Positions 54,833 to 63,454 of a DNA stretch of 64,000 nt are shown here, in pieces. The notes under the pieces are model-generated. The model worked only from the letters and a program-made list of their open reading frames with translations. It searched no databases and was not told the DNA's origin. How positions within the stretch are numbered: the first letter of the stretch is position 1; each line of letters begins with the position of its first letter. Both the position numbers and the translations under genes were made by a program. Source of the stretch: ZC4RG29 sp035304385 (GTDB lineage Bacteria > Bacteroidota > Bacteroidia > Cytophagales > Cyclobacteriaceae); assembly GCA_035304385.1 (NCBI GenBank), contig DATGQD010000065.1, positions 1 through 64,000 on the forward strand. Direction: 5' to 3'.

Positions 54833-55678
54833 GTGTATAAAAACATATCATTTGAGGTTGAGGTTGAAAGAGGTGAACGCTTTGAGTTTGGGAAGAACTG
54901 GGCGAAGTATCTCAAGACTTTAAATCCTGAGCGGATGGAGGTGGCGAGGAAATCACTTCAGGAAATGCTCGGTACTCGTAGTCTTGAAGGGAAGTCCTTT
55001 CTTGATATAGGAAGTGGCAGCGGCCTGTTTTCGTGGGCAGCGCGAAGTCTCGGAGCTGATGTGTATTCCTTCGATTATGACGCGGATTCGGTGGCCTGTA
55101 CGCGTGAGTTGAAAAGGCGATACTTTGATAATGACGACAGATGGCGCATCATACAGGGGTCAGTACTGGATGGCGATTTCATCGCTTCTCTGCCGAAAGT
55201 GGACATCGTATACTCCTGGGGCGTATTGCATCACACCGGCAACATGTGGATGGCTCTGGAGAATGCGTTGAAACCTCTTTCGGAAGAAGGGCTTATATTC
55301 ATTTCTCTTTATAATGATCAGGGACCAAAATCAAAATACTGGCTTAAAGTCAAGAAGCTATACAACAAGGGACTTTTAGGAAAGACTGCTGTGCAAGCAG
55401 TATTCATTCCCAGATACATAATTCTTCCCTTTATCAAGGATATAATACTATTGAGAAACCCACTGACGCGATATAGGGAATATAAAAAGGAACGGGGGAT
55501 GTCCCGGTTCCACGATTTTCTCGACTGGTGGGGAGGACTGCCATTTGAGGTTGCATCCGTAGAAGAGGTCTTTCACTTTTTCCGGGAAAAAGGATTTGCT
55601 CTGAGGAATATCAAGAGGTCAATGGCGGTTCAGGATGCAACCAGTTCGTTTTTGAAAGATAGCGCGTGCGGGTACTAA
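54833..55678 (+). CDS. SAM-dependent methyltransferase, GTG start
   Basis: A 281-residue class I methyltransferase. The SAM loop FLDIGSGSGLFSWAARSLG lies near residue 58, and DIVYSWGVLHHTGNMWMAL is motif IV with the HHTG pattern of Methyltransf_12-type enzymes. No ATG fits; the GTG at 54833 is the best start. The C-terminal region FHDFLDWWGGLPFEVASVEE resembles other glycan-locus methyltransferases. Its stop overlaps the stop of the convergent oxidoreductase gene by three bases. Confidence 0.83.
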   Translation: MYKNISFEVEVERGERFEFGKNWAKYLKTLNPERMEVARKSLQEMLGTRSLEGKSFLDIGSGSGLFSWAARSLGADVYSFDYDADSVACTRELKRRYFDNDDRWRIIQGSVLDGDFIASLPKVDIVYSWGVLHHTGNMWMALENALKPLSEEGLIFISLYNDQGPKSKYWLKVKKLYNKGLLGKTAVQAVFIPRYIILPFIKDIILLRNPLTRYREYKKERGMSRFHDFLDWWGGLPFEVASVEEVFHFFREKGFALRNIKRSMAVQDATSSFLKDSACGY

Positions 55679-56583
55679 CTGGCCTCGGACCAGGATTCGC
55701 GTATTTTGTGCACGAGCTCGATTGATGGACGGGCCTCGTTCAACCCAAATCCATTTCCTTTGAGGATCTCCTCATAGCTTCGCGTATGAAGGTCGGTAAA
55801 CCCTTCACTGAATTCAACTTCTTTCCCCCCCATGGTCAGTGAACGAAAGGTCCGTTTCCCCCCAGCTTTCACAGCCTCCGGCAGGTGGTCATAGTTGATG
55901 CTCAAGTTCCACGTTACGTTTGCCTGCTCCAACCGCAAGGTTCCCGACGCATGATCCGGCGCCAAATCCGTCACCGTCATTTCTTTGACATCACCGAAGA
56001 TCCAAAGGAGCATGTCGAAGAAGTGTATGCCAATGTTTGTGGCGATACCTCCCGATTTGGCTTCGTCACCCTTCCAGCTGTAATGATACCACCGTCCCCT
56101 GGATGTGATGTAGTTGAGATTGATATCGTACACCTTGTTCTTAGGACCGTTTGCGATCTCTTCTCTGAGCGCGATGATCGAAGGATGCAGACGCAACTGC
56201 AGGATGGTATACACTTTTCGCTTCGTCTCCCTTTCAAGTTCAGCTAAGGCATCCACGTTCCATGGCTTTAACACCAGCGGCTTTTCACAGATCGCATCGG
56301 CGCCATGACGCAGTGCAAACCGGATGTGGGAGTCGTGAAGGTAATTGGGCGTGCAGATGCTCACATAGTCGACCCGGGTACCCTTTCTTCTCAGCTTGTC
56401 CAGGTGACGGTCGAACCGCTCGAACTCAGTGAAAAAGTCGGCGTTGGGAAAATATGAGTCCAATACCCCTACCTGGTCAAATTTATCCAGAGCGGCGACC
56501 AGATTGTTGCCCGTGTCTTTTATCGCCCTCAGGTGCCTGGGCGCAACAAAGCCGGCCACGCCGACCAATGCAAAATTCTTCAT
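55675..56583 (-). CDS. wbpB: UDP-GlcNAcA 3-dehydrogenase (WbpB/WlbA-like, Gfo/Idh/MocA family)
   Basis: A 302-residue NAD-dependent oxidoreductase that oxidises C3 of UDP-N-acetylglucosaminuronic acid. The start MKNFALVGVAGFVAPRHLRA and ALDKFDQVGVLDSYFPNADF are characteristic of WbpB/WlbA, more specific than the general Gfo/Idh/MocA family. The catalytic region ICEKPLVLKPWNVDAL holds the conserved EKP lysine. Together with the acetyltransferase next to it and the aminotransferase at 59.1 kb it would complete UDP-GlcNAc(3NAc)A synthesis. Confidence 0.9.
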   Translation of the reverse strand: MKNFALVGVAGFVAPRHLRAIKDTGNNLVAALDKFDQVGVLDSYFPNADFFTEFERFDRHLDKLRRKGTRVDYVSICTPNYLHDSHIRFALRHGADAICEKPLVLKPWNVDALAELERETKRKVYTILQLRLHPSIIALREEIANGPKNKVYDINLNYITSRGRWYHYSWKGDEAKSGGIATNIGIHFFDMLLWIFGDVKEMTVTDLAPDHASGTLRLEQANVTWNLSINYDHLPEAVKAGGKRTFRSLTMGGKEVEFSEGFTDLHTRSYEEILKGNGFGLNEARPSIELVHKIRESWSEAS

Positions 56584-56626
56584 GGCTTCCAAAATGTGAC
56601 GCAAATATAGAAATCAACCGCTCCGT

Positions 56627-57211
56627 TCACGGCATCTTCGACACCTTCCCGTCCTTCAATTGATATCGTTCTCCGCGCTCCGGACACACAGCGATGCCCT
56701 TCTCGTCAAACTTTAGCTTATGCCCCGCCTCGCTCATCCACCCCGTTTGCCTTGCCGGGTTGCCCACCACCAGCGCATAGTCGGGCACCGCACGGGTCAC
56801 CACGGCGCCCGCACCGATAAACGCATACTTGCCAATATCATGGCCACACACGATCGTCGCGTTGGCCCCAATGGTAGCACCCTTGCCTACGTGAGTCCTG
56901 GCGTACTCCGACCTGCGGTTGATGGCGCTGCGGGGATTGATGACATTGGTGAAAACCATGGAAGGACCGAGGAACACATCATCTTCACAGGTGACCCCCG
57001 TATATATGGAGACGTTGTTCTGAACTTTGACGTTGTTGCCCAGGACGACCTCGGGTGAAACGACTACGTTTTGACCGATGTTGCAATTCTCACCGATGGT
57101 ACAACCGGACATAATGTGTGAGAAGTGCCAAATCTTGGTTCCCTTCCCAATCACGCACCCGGGATCGATCACGGCCGTCTCATGCGCGAAGTAAGGTTTT
57201 TCTTCAGTCAT
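56627..57211 (-). CDS. wbpD: UDP-GlcNAc3NA N-acetyltransferase (WbpD/WlbB-like, left-handed beta-helix)
   Basis: A 194-residue hexapeptide-repeat acyltransferase. The left-handed beta-helix runs from about residue 10 to 150, with repeats such as VIGKGTKIWHF, TIGENCNIGQNVVV and GANATIVCGHDIG. The HFSHIMSGCTIGENC stretch is typical of WbpD/WlbB, which acetylates the 3-amino group of UDP-2-acetamido-3-amino-glucuronate. The ATG at 57211 was preferred over an in-frame TTG. It lies 43 bases upstream of wbpB on the same strand. Confidence 0.88.
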   Translation of the reverse strand: MTEEKPYFAHETAVIDPGCVIGKGTKIWHFSHIMSGCTIGENCNIGQNVVVSPEVVLGNNVKVQNNVSIYTGVTCEDDVFLGPSMVFTNVINPRSAINRRSEYARTHVGKGATIGANATIVCGHDIGKYAFIGAGAVVTRAVPDYALVVGNPARQTGWMSEAGHKLKFDEKGIAVCPERGERYQLKDGKVSKMP

Positions 57212-57319
57212 GGAATGCAATTACGGGAATTTGGGGGAAACTATGTTTTGGACCCCATAGGGCACGCAGAACAATTAGAACATAGCGAATACTGACAGTA
57301 TCCCGCCATAGCCCACTGC

Positions 57320-58222
57320 CTATTGCCCGCTAACCCCCAGGCATCGCATCAACGCATCATACCAGTTATCAATCTCGAGGCCAAACGTCGTACGAACCTT
57401 GCGTTTGTCCAGGACGCTGTACGCGGGACGATGGGCGGCAAGCGGATACTCTTCGGTGCGGATGGGTTGCACAACGCATCGATACCCCTTGATCCTGACA
57501 ATAGCGCACGCCAGGTCATACCAGGACGCCACACCTTCGTTCGCATAGTGATAAATGCCCGGATCGTCGATGCCACGCTGACTTATCGCCCGTACCATTT
57601 TGATTATCGCTTTCGCGAGGTCGCGGGCATAGGTAGGTGACCCGACCTGGTCGGCGACGACATTAAGGGTGTCGCGTTCGCCTGCGAGTCGTGAAATGGT
57701 TTTAACAAAGTTATTTCCAAACGAGGAGTACAGCCAGGATGTCCGAATAAGATAGGCATCGGGCAGCTGCTTTAACACGATTTGTTCGCCCTCGTACTTC
57801 GAACGACCATACACGGACTGTGGGTTCGGCGTGTCGGATTCCCGAATGGGCGTATGCCCCTGCCCGTCGAAAACATAATCCGTGGAGATATGGATCAGTC
57901 GCGTGCCGCTGGCACCACAGACTTCGCACAGCACTTCAAGCGCACGGGCATTGATGGCGAATGCTATGTCCTCGTTGCTTTCGGCTTCGTCGACCTGGGT
58001 ATACGCTGCCGTGTTGACGATGAAATCAAAGGATTTTTCGTGCAGGAAACCACGTATCGATCCCGCGCTGCGAAAGTCCATGTCATCAACGTCGACGAAC
58101 GTGAAGGCTAGGTCGTTCGCATTCTTACTCAACACGCGAAGTTCGCTCCCCAACTGACCGTTGGCGCCCGTAACCAGGATGCGGACTGTCTTGATATCAG
58201 TGTCTGCTCTTTCTTGCGGCAT
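57320..58222 (-). CDS. rfbD: dTDP-4-dehydrorhamnose reductase
   Basis: A 300-residue short-chain dehydrogenase that makes dTDP-L-rhamnose in the last step of the pathway. The nucleotide loop is VTGANGQLGSELRVL (about residues 18-32), the catalytic Y-x3-K is YGRSKYEGE, and IHISTDYVFDGQG is typical of RfbD. It overlaps the 3' end of rfbA by 26 bases. RfbB and RfbC are not in this window, so the middle two steps depend on genes elsewhere. Confidence 0.93.
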   Translation of the reverse strand: MPQERADTDIKTVRILVTGANGQLGSELRVLSKNANDLAFTFVDVDDMDFRSAGSIRGFLHEKSFDFIVNTAAYTQVDEAESNEDIAFAINARALEVLCEVCGASGTRLIHISTDYVFDGQGHTPIRESDTPNPQSVYGRSKYEGEQIVLKQLPDAYLIRTSWLYSSFGNNFVKTISRLAGERDTLNVVADQVGSPTYARDLAKAIIKMVRAISQRGIDDPGIYHYANEGVASWYDLACAIVRIKGYRCVVQPIRTEEYPLAAHRPAYSVLDKRKVRTTFGLEIDNWYDALMRCLGVSGQ

Positions 58223-59099
58223 AAAATGGATCTTTTTCCCGAAGCAACTTCATCAGGTAAGCACCGTAGGAATTCTTCAGCAAAGGATTTGCCAGTTCTT
58301 CAAGCTCGGCCGCGGTGATGTAGCCCTTGCGGTAGGCGATCTCTTCGAGGCAGGCGATCTTAAGTCCCTGACGTTCTTCTATGGATTCGACAAAGTTGCT
58401 CGCGGCCAATAACGATTGATGGGTGCCTGTATCGAGCCAGGCCATGCCGCGACCGAGTAATTTCACCGTCAGCTTTTTTTCTTCGAGGTAGAACCGGTTC
58501 AAATCGGTGATCTCCAGTTCGCCACGTCGTGAAGGCTTCACTTCCATCGCCTTCTCAACCACCGTACTATCGTAAAAGTACAGCCCGGTAACCGCGTAGC
58601 TCGACCGCGGTTTCTCAGGCTTCTCCTCTATGGAAATCACGCGACCTTCTTCGTCGAATTCCACGACACCATAACGTTCGGGGTCGTTTACATAGTATCC
58701 GAACACAATGGCTCCCTCCTGGATGCGCGCGGCCTCCTCCACCTGGTTGGAAAGACTGTATCCGTAAAATATGTTATCGCCCAGGATCAAGGCACAGGGT
58801 TGTCCCGCGATGAAATCGCGGCCGATGATAAAGGCTTGCGCCAGACCCTCGGGTTTGGGTTGTACTGCATAGGTGATGGAGATCCCGATCCAGGAGCCGT
58901 CGCCCAGGAGCTTTTGGAACAAGGGCAAGTCTTCAGGTGTGGTGATGATCAGCACTTCGCGGATGTTGGCGAGCATCAATACCGACAAAGGATAATAGAT
59001 CATCGGCTTGTCGTATACCGGTAGCAGCTGCTTGGATACTGACCGTGTGGCAGGGTAAAGCCGCGTTCCTGATCCGCCCGCGAGGATAATACCTTTCAT
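58197..59099 (-). CDS. rfbA: Glucose-1-phosphate thymidylyltransferase
   Basis: A 300-residue nucleotidyltransferase that forms dTDP-glucose. The signature GGSGTRLYPATRSVSKQLLP starts at residue 8, with YDKPMIYYPLSVLMLA following. LILGDNIFYG and FYLEEKKLTVKLLGRGMAWLDTG are further family motifs. It sits 15 bases downstream of the WbpE-type aminotransferase gene. dTDP-glucose could feed both rhamnose and an amino sugar made by the other aminotransferase at 38 kb. Confidence 0.95.
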   Translation of the reverse strand: MKGIILAGGSGTRLYPATRSVSKQLLPVYDKPMIYYPLSVLMLANIREVLIITTPEDLPLFQKLLGDGSWIGISITYAVQPKPEGLAQAFIIGRDFIAGQPCALILGDNIFYGYSLSNQVEEAARIQEGAIVFGYYVNDPERYGVVEFDEEGRVISIEEKPEKPRSSYAVTGLYFYDSTVVEKAMEVKPSRRGELEITDLNRFYLEEKKLTVKLLGRGMAWLDTGTHQSLLAASNFVESIEERQGLKIACLEEIAYRKGYITAAELEELANPLLKNSYGAYLMKLLREKDPFYAARKSRH

Positions 59100-59114
59100 G
59101 TCAGAAATAGCAAT

Positions 59115-60251
59115 TCATGATGACGATCTGAAAAAACTTCGCAACGCGTCGCAAATATAGTCCAATTGATCGGTAGTCATCTCCGTGTGGACAGGCAGCG
59201 AAAGAACCGACGTCGAAAGTTTCTCAGCTACGGGGAATGCTCCCGCACCGTATTGCGGGCTTTTATAGGCATTCTGAAAATGAAGGGGCACAGGATAGTA
59301 TACCATTGACGGTACGCCCATTTCCCGCAGGTATGTTTTGAGCGTATCCCGCCTGCCGTCGGTGACTTGTATCGTATATTGGTTGAATACGTGGGTTGAG
59401 TTTTCAGTCCTGAACGGGAGCGTCAACTCGGCCAGGTCGCGCAGCCCCGCATCATAGTGAGCTGCCGCCTGCTGCCGTGCGCGGGTGTAAGCGTCCAGAT
59501 GCCGTAGTTTAATTTTCAGCACGGCGGCCTGCAGGGTGTCGAGCCGGCTGTTTACGCCGACAAGGTCATAGTGGTACTTCACCTTCTGGCCATGGTTGGC
59601 CGTCATCCGTAACTTTTCCGCTAAGGTCGTGTCATTGGTCAGCATGGCGCCGCCGTCTCCAAAGCAGGCAAGGTTTTTCGAAGGAAAGAATGACGTGCAG
59701 CCGATCCGGCCTATGACGCCGGCGTGCCGAAACGACCCATCGCCGGAGCGATATTGCGCGCCCAGGGCCTGAGCCGCGTCTTCGATGATGGCAATGTTCC
59801 GTTGTGCTGCGATTTCGATGAGCGGGTCCATGTCGGCGCACTGGCCGAACAGGTGTACCGGCACAATCGCTCGGGTCCGGTCCGTGATCTTCGCGGCCGC
59901 CTGCTGTACGTCAATGTTGAAGGTGCGCGGATCGACGTCAACGAATACAGGTGTCAGCCGGAGCAACGCCACAACTTCGGCCGTCGCCACGTAGGTGAAA
60001 ACGGGCAGGATAACCTCATCGCCGGGTTCGGGGTCAAGCGCCATCAGCGCGATTTGCAGTGCGTCGGTACCATTGCCGCAGGTAACGACATGGTGTGCGC
60101 CCGTGTAATCGGCAAGCGCGGCCTCGAATTCCCTGACCTGCCGCCCCTGGATGAAAGCGGTCTCATTCAGCACCTCCCCGATTGCGGCATCAATGTCGTC
60201 CTTGATCTTCAGGTACTGCGTGTGAAGATCGACCATTTTGATCGGCTCCAT
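59115..60251 (-). CDS. wbpE: UDP-GlcNAc3NA aminotransferase (WbpE-like, DegT family)
   Basis: A 378-residue PLP enzyme. The cofactor lysine is in SFFPSKNLACFGDGG (about residue 188), and the order FTYVATAEVVALL, PVHLFGQCADMDPLIEIA and IIEDAAQALGAQY is close to WbpE/WlbC. It should convert UDP-3-keto-GlcNAcA, made by the WbpB-like enzyme, to the 3-amino sugar. The next gene upstream is the TviB-type dehydrogenase at 19 bases, consistent with one pathway. Confidence 0.87.
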   Translation of the reverse strand: MEPIKMVDLHTQYLKIKDDIDAAIGEVLNETAFIQGRQVREFEAALADYTGAHHVVTCGNGTDALQIALMALDPEPGDEVILPVFTYVATAEVVALLRLTPVFVDVDPRTFNIDVQQAAAKITDRTRAIVPVHLFGQCADMDPLIEIAAQRNIAIIEDAAQALGAQYRSGDGSFRHAGVIGRIGCTSFFPSKNLACFGDGGAMLTNDTTLAEKLRMTANHGQKVKYHYDLVGVNSRLDTLQAAVLKIKLRHLDAYTRARQQAAAHYDAGLRDLAELTLPFRTENSTHVFNQYTIQVTDGRRDTLKTYLREMGVPSMVYYPVPLHFQNAYKSPQYGAGAFPVAEKLSTSVLSLPVHTEMTTDQLDYICDALRSFFRSSS

Positions 60252-60269
60252 GGCGTGAAGGTAGGGATT

Positions 60270-61520
60270 CTACAGGCGCGCGGTAATGGCGGATCGATCA
60301 AGGAAGGATTTTACATCGTAAACCACAGTGTTGTGATTCCGGATCTTGTCCCAGTCGAGGCGTGTAAATTCATCGTGGCTTACCGCGAGAACAATGGCGT
60401 GGTACTTCTTGGACGGTGCTTGCACGAGTTTCAAGCCGTATTCATGCTCCACTTCCTTGCTATCGGCAAGCGGATCATAAACCTCTACGGTCGCCCCGTA
60501 ACTTTGGAGTTCCCGGATGACGTCGATCACGCGGCTGTTCCTGATATCCGGACAGTTTTCCTTGAAGGTGATGCCGAGCACCAGGATCTCCGATTTGTTG
60601 ATCGGAAGTTCCTTTCGTGCCATGAGCTTAACCACGCAGGTGGCGATGTGGATGCCCATGTTGTCGTTGATTCTCCGACCGGACAAAATTACTTCCGGCC
60701 GGTACCCAAGTCCTTCCGCCTTGTATGTCAGGTAATAGGGATCCACGCCGATACAGTGTCCACCTACAAGTCCCGGTTTGAAGGGCAGGAAATTCCACTT
60801 TGTGCCGGCCGCCTCCAGCACCTCCGTGGTGTCGATACCGACGCGTTCAAAGATCATCGCCAGTTCGTTCACAAAAGCGATGTTGATGTCGCGTTGTGAG
60901 TTTTCGATGACCTTGGCGGCTTCTGCGACTTTCAGCGACGACGCCTTGTGCGTTCCCGCCTTGATAATCTTGCGGTACAGTTGGTCGACACGCTCTGCAA
61001 TTTCAGGTGTGCTGCCGCTGGTGACCTTCTTGATGTTGTTGACGCGCCGTTCCCTGTCGCCGGGATTGATCCGCTCGGGCGAATAACCACAGAAGAAATC
61101 AACGTTGAATTTCAGTCCGCTTGTACGTTCCAGCTCGGGAACACAAATCTCTTCAGTGCACCCCGGGAATACGGTAGACTCATATATGACAATGTCGTCT
61201 TTGGCGAGTACCTGGCCTACCGTTCGGCTGGCGCTGATAAGGGGGGTGAGGTCGGGTTTTTTGAATTCATCGACTGGCGTAGGAACAGTTACGATGAAAA
61301 TATTGACCTGCCGAAGGTCTTCGATATTGGAGGTAAACGTCAACCCCTTCGCCTCGGCCAGTTCAGCGGGTTCGACTTCACGGGTCCGGTCGTGTCCGCG
61401 TTCCAGTTCTTCGATGCGTGCGGTGCTTATGTCGAAGCCCACGACATCCATGACCTTGCCGAATTCTACCGCTAACGGAAGACCTACATATCCCAGGCCG
61501 ATTATCCCAATTTTATCCAT
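60270..61520 (-). CDS. UDP-N-acetylglucosamine 6-dehydrogenase (TviB/WbpO type)
   Basis: A 416-residue nucleotide-sugar dehydrogenase that oxidises C6 twice to a uronic acid. The NAD loop is GIIGLGYVGLPLAVEFGKVM, and the catalytic cysteine is in GLVGGHCIGVDPYY (about residue 259). The ESTVFPGCTEEICVPELE and KENCPDIRNSRVIDV segments match TviB/WbpO more than WbpA or UDP-glucose dehydrogenase. It would supply UDP-GlcNAcA to the Wbp-like enzymes beside it. The UDP-glucuronate epimerase gene precedes it by one base. Confidence 0.9.
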   Translation of the reverse strand: MDKIGIIGLGYVGLPLAVEFGKVMDVVGFDISTARIEELERGHDRTREVEPAELAEAKGLTFTSNIEDLRQVNIFIVTVPTPVDEFKKPDLTPLISASRTVGQVLAKDDIVIYESTVFPGCTEEICVPELERTSGLKFNVDFFCGYSPERINPGDRERRVNNIKKVTSGSTPEIAERVDQLYRKIIKAGTHKASSLKVAEAAKVIENSQRDINIAFVNELAMIFERVGIDTTEVLEAAGTKWNFLPFKPGLVGGHCIGVDPYYLTYKAEGLGYRPEVILSGRRINDNMGIHIATCVVKLMARKELPINKSEILVLGITFKENCPDIRNSRVIDVIRELQSYGATVEVYDPLADSKEVEHEYGLKLVQAPSKKYHAIVLAVSHDEFTRLDWDKIRNHNTVVYDVKSFLDRSAITARL

Positions 61521-61521
61521 T

Positions 61522-62544
61522 CTATTTTATATTATAATATTCTTTATACCAGTCGATAAACTTGCCTACACCGGTTTCAATGGGTGTGGATGGACGAAAG
61601 TCGACGACCCGCATCAGGTCTTCAACATCTGCAAAGGTTTCGGGCACGTCGCCATCCTGCAGGTCCATATTATTTCTTATTGCTTTCTTCCCGAGTTTCT
61701 CTTCGATGACCTCGATGAAACGCACGAGTGGGACTGGCTGGTTATTACCGATATTGTAAATGCGGTACGGAGCGAAGCTTGATGCGGGATCCGGTTTCAT
61801 GGGATCCCAGCTGGGGTCGGGCGTCGCAGGCTTTTCTATGAGCCGCGCCACGGACTCGACGATATCGTCGACGTACGTAAAATCCCGCCTCATGTTGCCA
61901 TGATTGTAAACGTTTATGGGTTTGTCTTCCAGTATGGCCTTGGTGAACAAGAACAGCGCCATGTCCGGTCGTCCGTAAGGGCCGTACACCGTGAAAAACC
62001 GTAGGCCGGTAGTGGGCAAACCGTAAAGAGCGGAGTAGGTATGCGCCATCAGCTCGTTCGACTTCTTCGAGGCCGCATACAGCGATATGGGGTGGTCGAC
62101 ATTGTGGTGCACGGAAAACGGCATCGCACGGTTCGCACCATACACTGAACTTGACGATGCGTATACGAGGTGTTCGACGGCGTGGTGACGACAAGGTTCG
62201 AGCACATTCAGGAATCCACGCATGTTGCTTTCCAGGTATGCGTGAGGGTTAATGAGGGAATAACGAACACCCGCCTGGGCAGCCAGGTTCACCACGGCGT
62301 GGAATTTCTTTTCGGCGAAAAGCCTGTCCATGCCCTCACGGTCTGTGAGGTCGATCGGCCTGAAATCGAAGCCCGGTTCGTCCTTCAGCAGGTCGAGTCG
62401 CGCTTGCTTCAGGTTGGGATCGTAATAATCGTTTAGGTTGTCAATTCCGGTAACAGCGTAGTCAAGTCCACACAGTTTCCGGCTAAGATGGAAGCCGATG
62501 AAGCCGGCTGCACCTGTAACTAAAATCCTCTTTTTGGACGGCAT
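61522..62544 (-). CDS. UDP-glucuronate 4-epimerase-like NAD-dependent epimerase
   Basis: A 340-residue extended short-chain dehydrogenase. It has the GAAGFIGFHLSRKL nucleotide loop, the catalytic SSSVYG serine segment and Y-x3-K in YAASKKSNELMAH, and MRRDFTYVDDIV. The DNLNDYYDPNLKQARL stretch and the later RPDMALFLFTKAI and GNMRRDF residues are those of CapI/LspL UDP-glucuronate 4-epimerases. It could also act on UDP-GlcNAcA made by the next gene. It begins the minus-strand nucleotide-sugar run, with a promoter-like box upstream. Confidence 0.88.
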   Translation of the reverse strand: MPSKKRILVTGAAGFIGFHLSRKLCGLDYAVTGIDNLNDYYDPNLKQARLDLLKDEPGFDFRPIDLTDREGMDRLFAEKKFHAVVNLAAQAGVRYSLINPHAYLESNMRGFLNVLEPCRHHAVEHLVYASSSSVYGANRAMPFSVHHNVDHPISLYAASKKSNELMAHTYSALYGLPTTGLRFFTVYGPYGRPDMALFLFTKAILEDKPINVYNHGNMRRDFTYVDDIVESVARLIEKPATPDPSWDPMKPDPASSFAPYRIYNIGNNQPVPLVRFIEVIEEKLGKKAIRNNMDLQDGDVPETFADVEDLMRVVDFRPSTPIETGVGKFIDWYKEYYNIK

Positions 62545-62582
62545 CTAAGGTCTGGATCTGAAAAAATGATATGAAAAGAAGG

Positions 62583-62590
62583 CAAAAGTA
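62583..62590 (-). promoter_or_regulatory. Candidate -7 element for the nucleotide-sugar operon
   Basis: On the minus strand this is TACTTTTG, matching TAnnTTTG, 38 bases ahead of the epimerase ATG in the divergent gap with the Wzz-like gene. Confidence 0.5.
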
Positions 62591-62632
62591 ATAATTTAGC
62601 GCTGATTTAGTGCAATCTGGGCAAGCCCGCGC

Positions 62633-63454
62633 ATGAACCAAACACACCACGAAGAAATCGACCTGGTCGAGTTGTTGGCAAGATCTCTACGGGCACTGAG
62701 GCGACATTTGGTTCTTATCCTAATCTGCCTTGGGGTGACGATCGGCTTTGCAGTATGGATTTGGAGTGCCTCCGCCAGGGTGTATGAGAGCCGGATGCTG
62801 ATCTATTCTTCCATTCTGACGGAATCGTACTGCCAGGAGCTGGCTGAGAGCCTGAACGCGCTGGTGCGTGATGGAAACCACGGTCTGCTTGCGGACCGAC
62901 TGGGCCTTACGGAAGAACAGGCTTCTGCAATTCGCAAGGTTACCATGGAGGGGGCATTGGAAACGGCTTCGGAACAGGAACGCCTGGCTATCGTGGTCAC
63001 CGTTCGAATTTTAGATAATTCCATGCTTCCCGACCTGCAGGAAGGAATCATCGAATTTATCTCGCAGAACGATTTTGTAAGGGTCCGTACCGAGGAGAAG
63101 AAGCGTGCCTACCAGGAACTTATCGCCCGCGTAGAGCAGGAAATCGAAAAACTCGAGAGTGTGAAGCAGAGTATGTTGCAGGGCTCCCGGGCTTCCGCGT
63201 CGGCGACGATGCTGATGAATCCCTCGGAAGCCTATGTGAGCACCGTGGAGCTGGTTAAAGAAAAGCTTGAGCTGGAAGAAAAACTCAGGTTGGTCAATAG
63301 TGTTCAGGTGGTGGAGGGCTTTGTTCCGATAAAAAAACCCGTGAGTCCTAAGTTGTCTATTCTTTTGCCTGTCGGGTTTGTTGCCGGCCTTCTCCTTGCG
63401 GTAGTGATCATCGCCCTTCGTTATGCCTGGGCGCTTTCCGAGCGGAATGAATAA
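62633..63454 (+). CDS. Wzz-like polysaccharide chain-length determinant
   Basis: A 273-residue inner-membrane protein with the Wzz layout: two membrane helices (about residues 25-45 and 242-264) enclosing a periplasmic, mostly helical part with a coiled coil around residues 160-190, and a proline-rich motif before the second helix (FVPIKKPVSPK). The C-terminal tyrosine kinase domain of Wzc-type proteins is absent. It is divergent from the epimerase and overlaps the ccmB start by eight bases, an odd pairing. Confidence 0.83.
   Translation: MNQTHHEEIDLVELLARSLRALRRHLVLILICLGVTIGFAVWIWSASARVYESRMLIYSSILTESYCQELAESLNALVRDGNHGLLADRLGLTEEQASAIRKVTMEGALETASEQERLAIVVTVRILDNSMLPDLQEGIIEFISQNDFVRVRTEEKKRAYQELIARVEQEIEKLESVKQSMLQGSRASASATMLMNPSEAYVSTVELVKEKLELEEKLRLVNSVQVVEGFVPIKKPVSPKLSILLPVGFVAGLLLAVVIIALRYAWALSERNE

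Noticed and set aside
59724..60899. 391-codon plus-strand frame opposite the aminotransferase and dehydrogenase
   Set aside because: Antisense to two clear enzymes with complete motifs; the translation has no family features.
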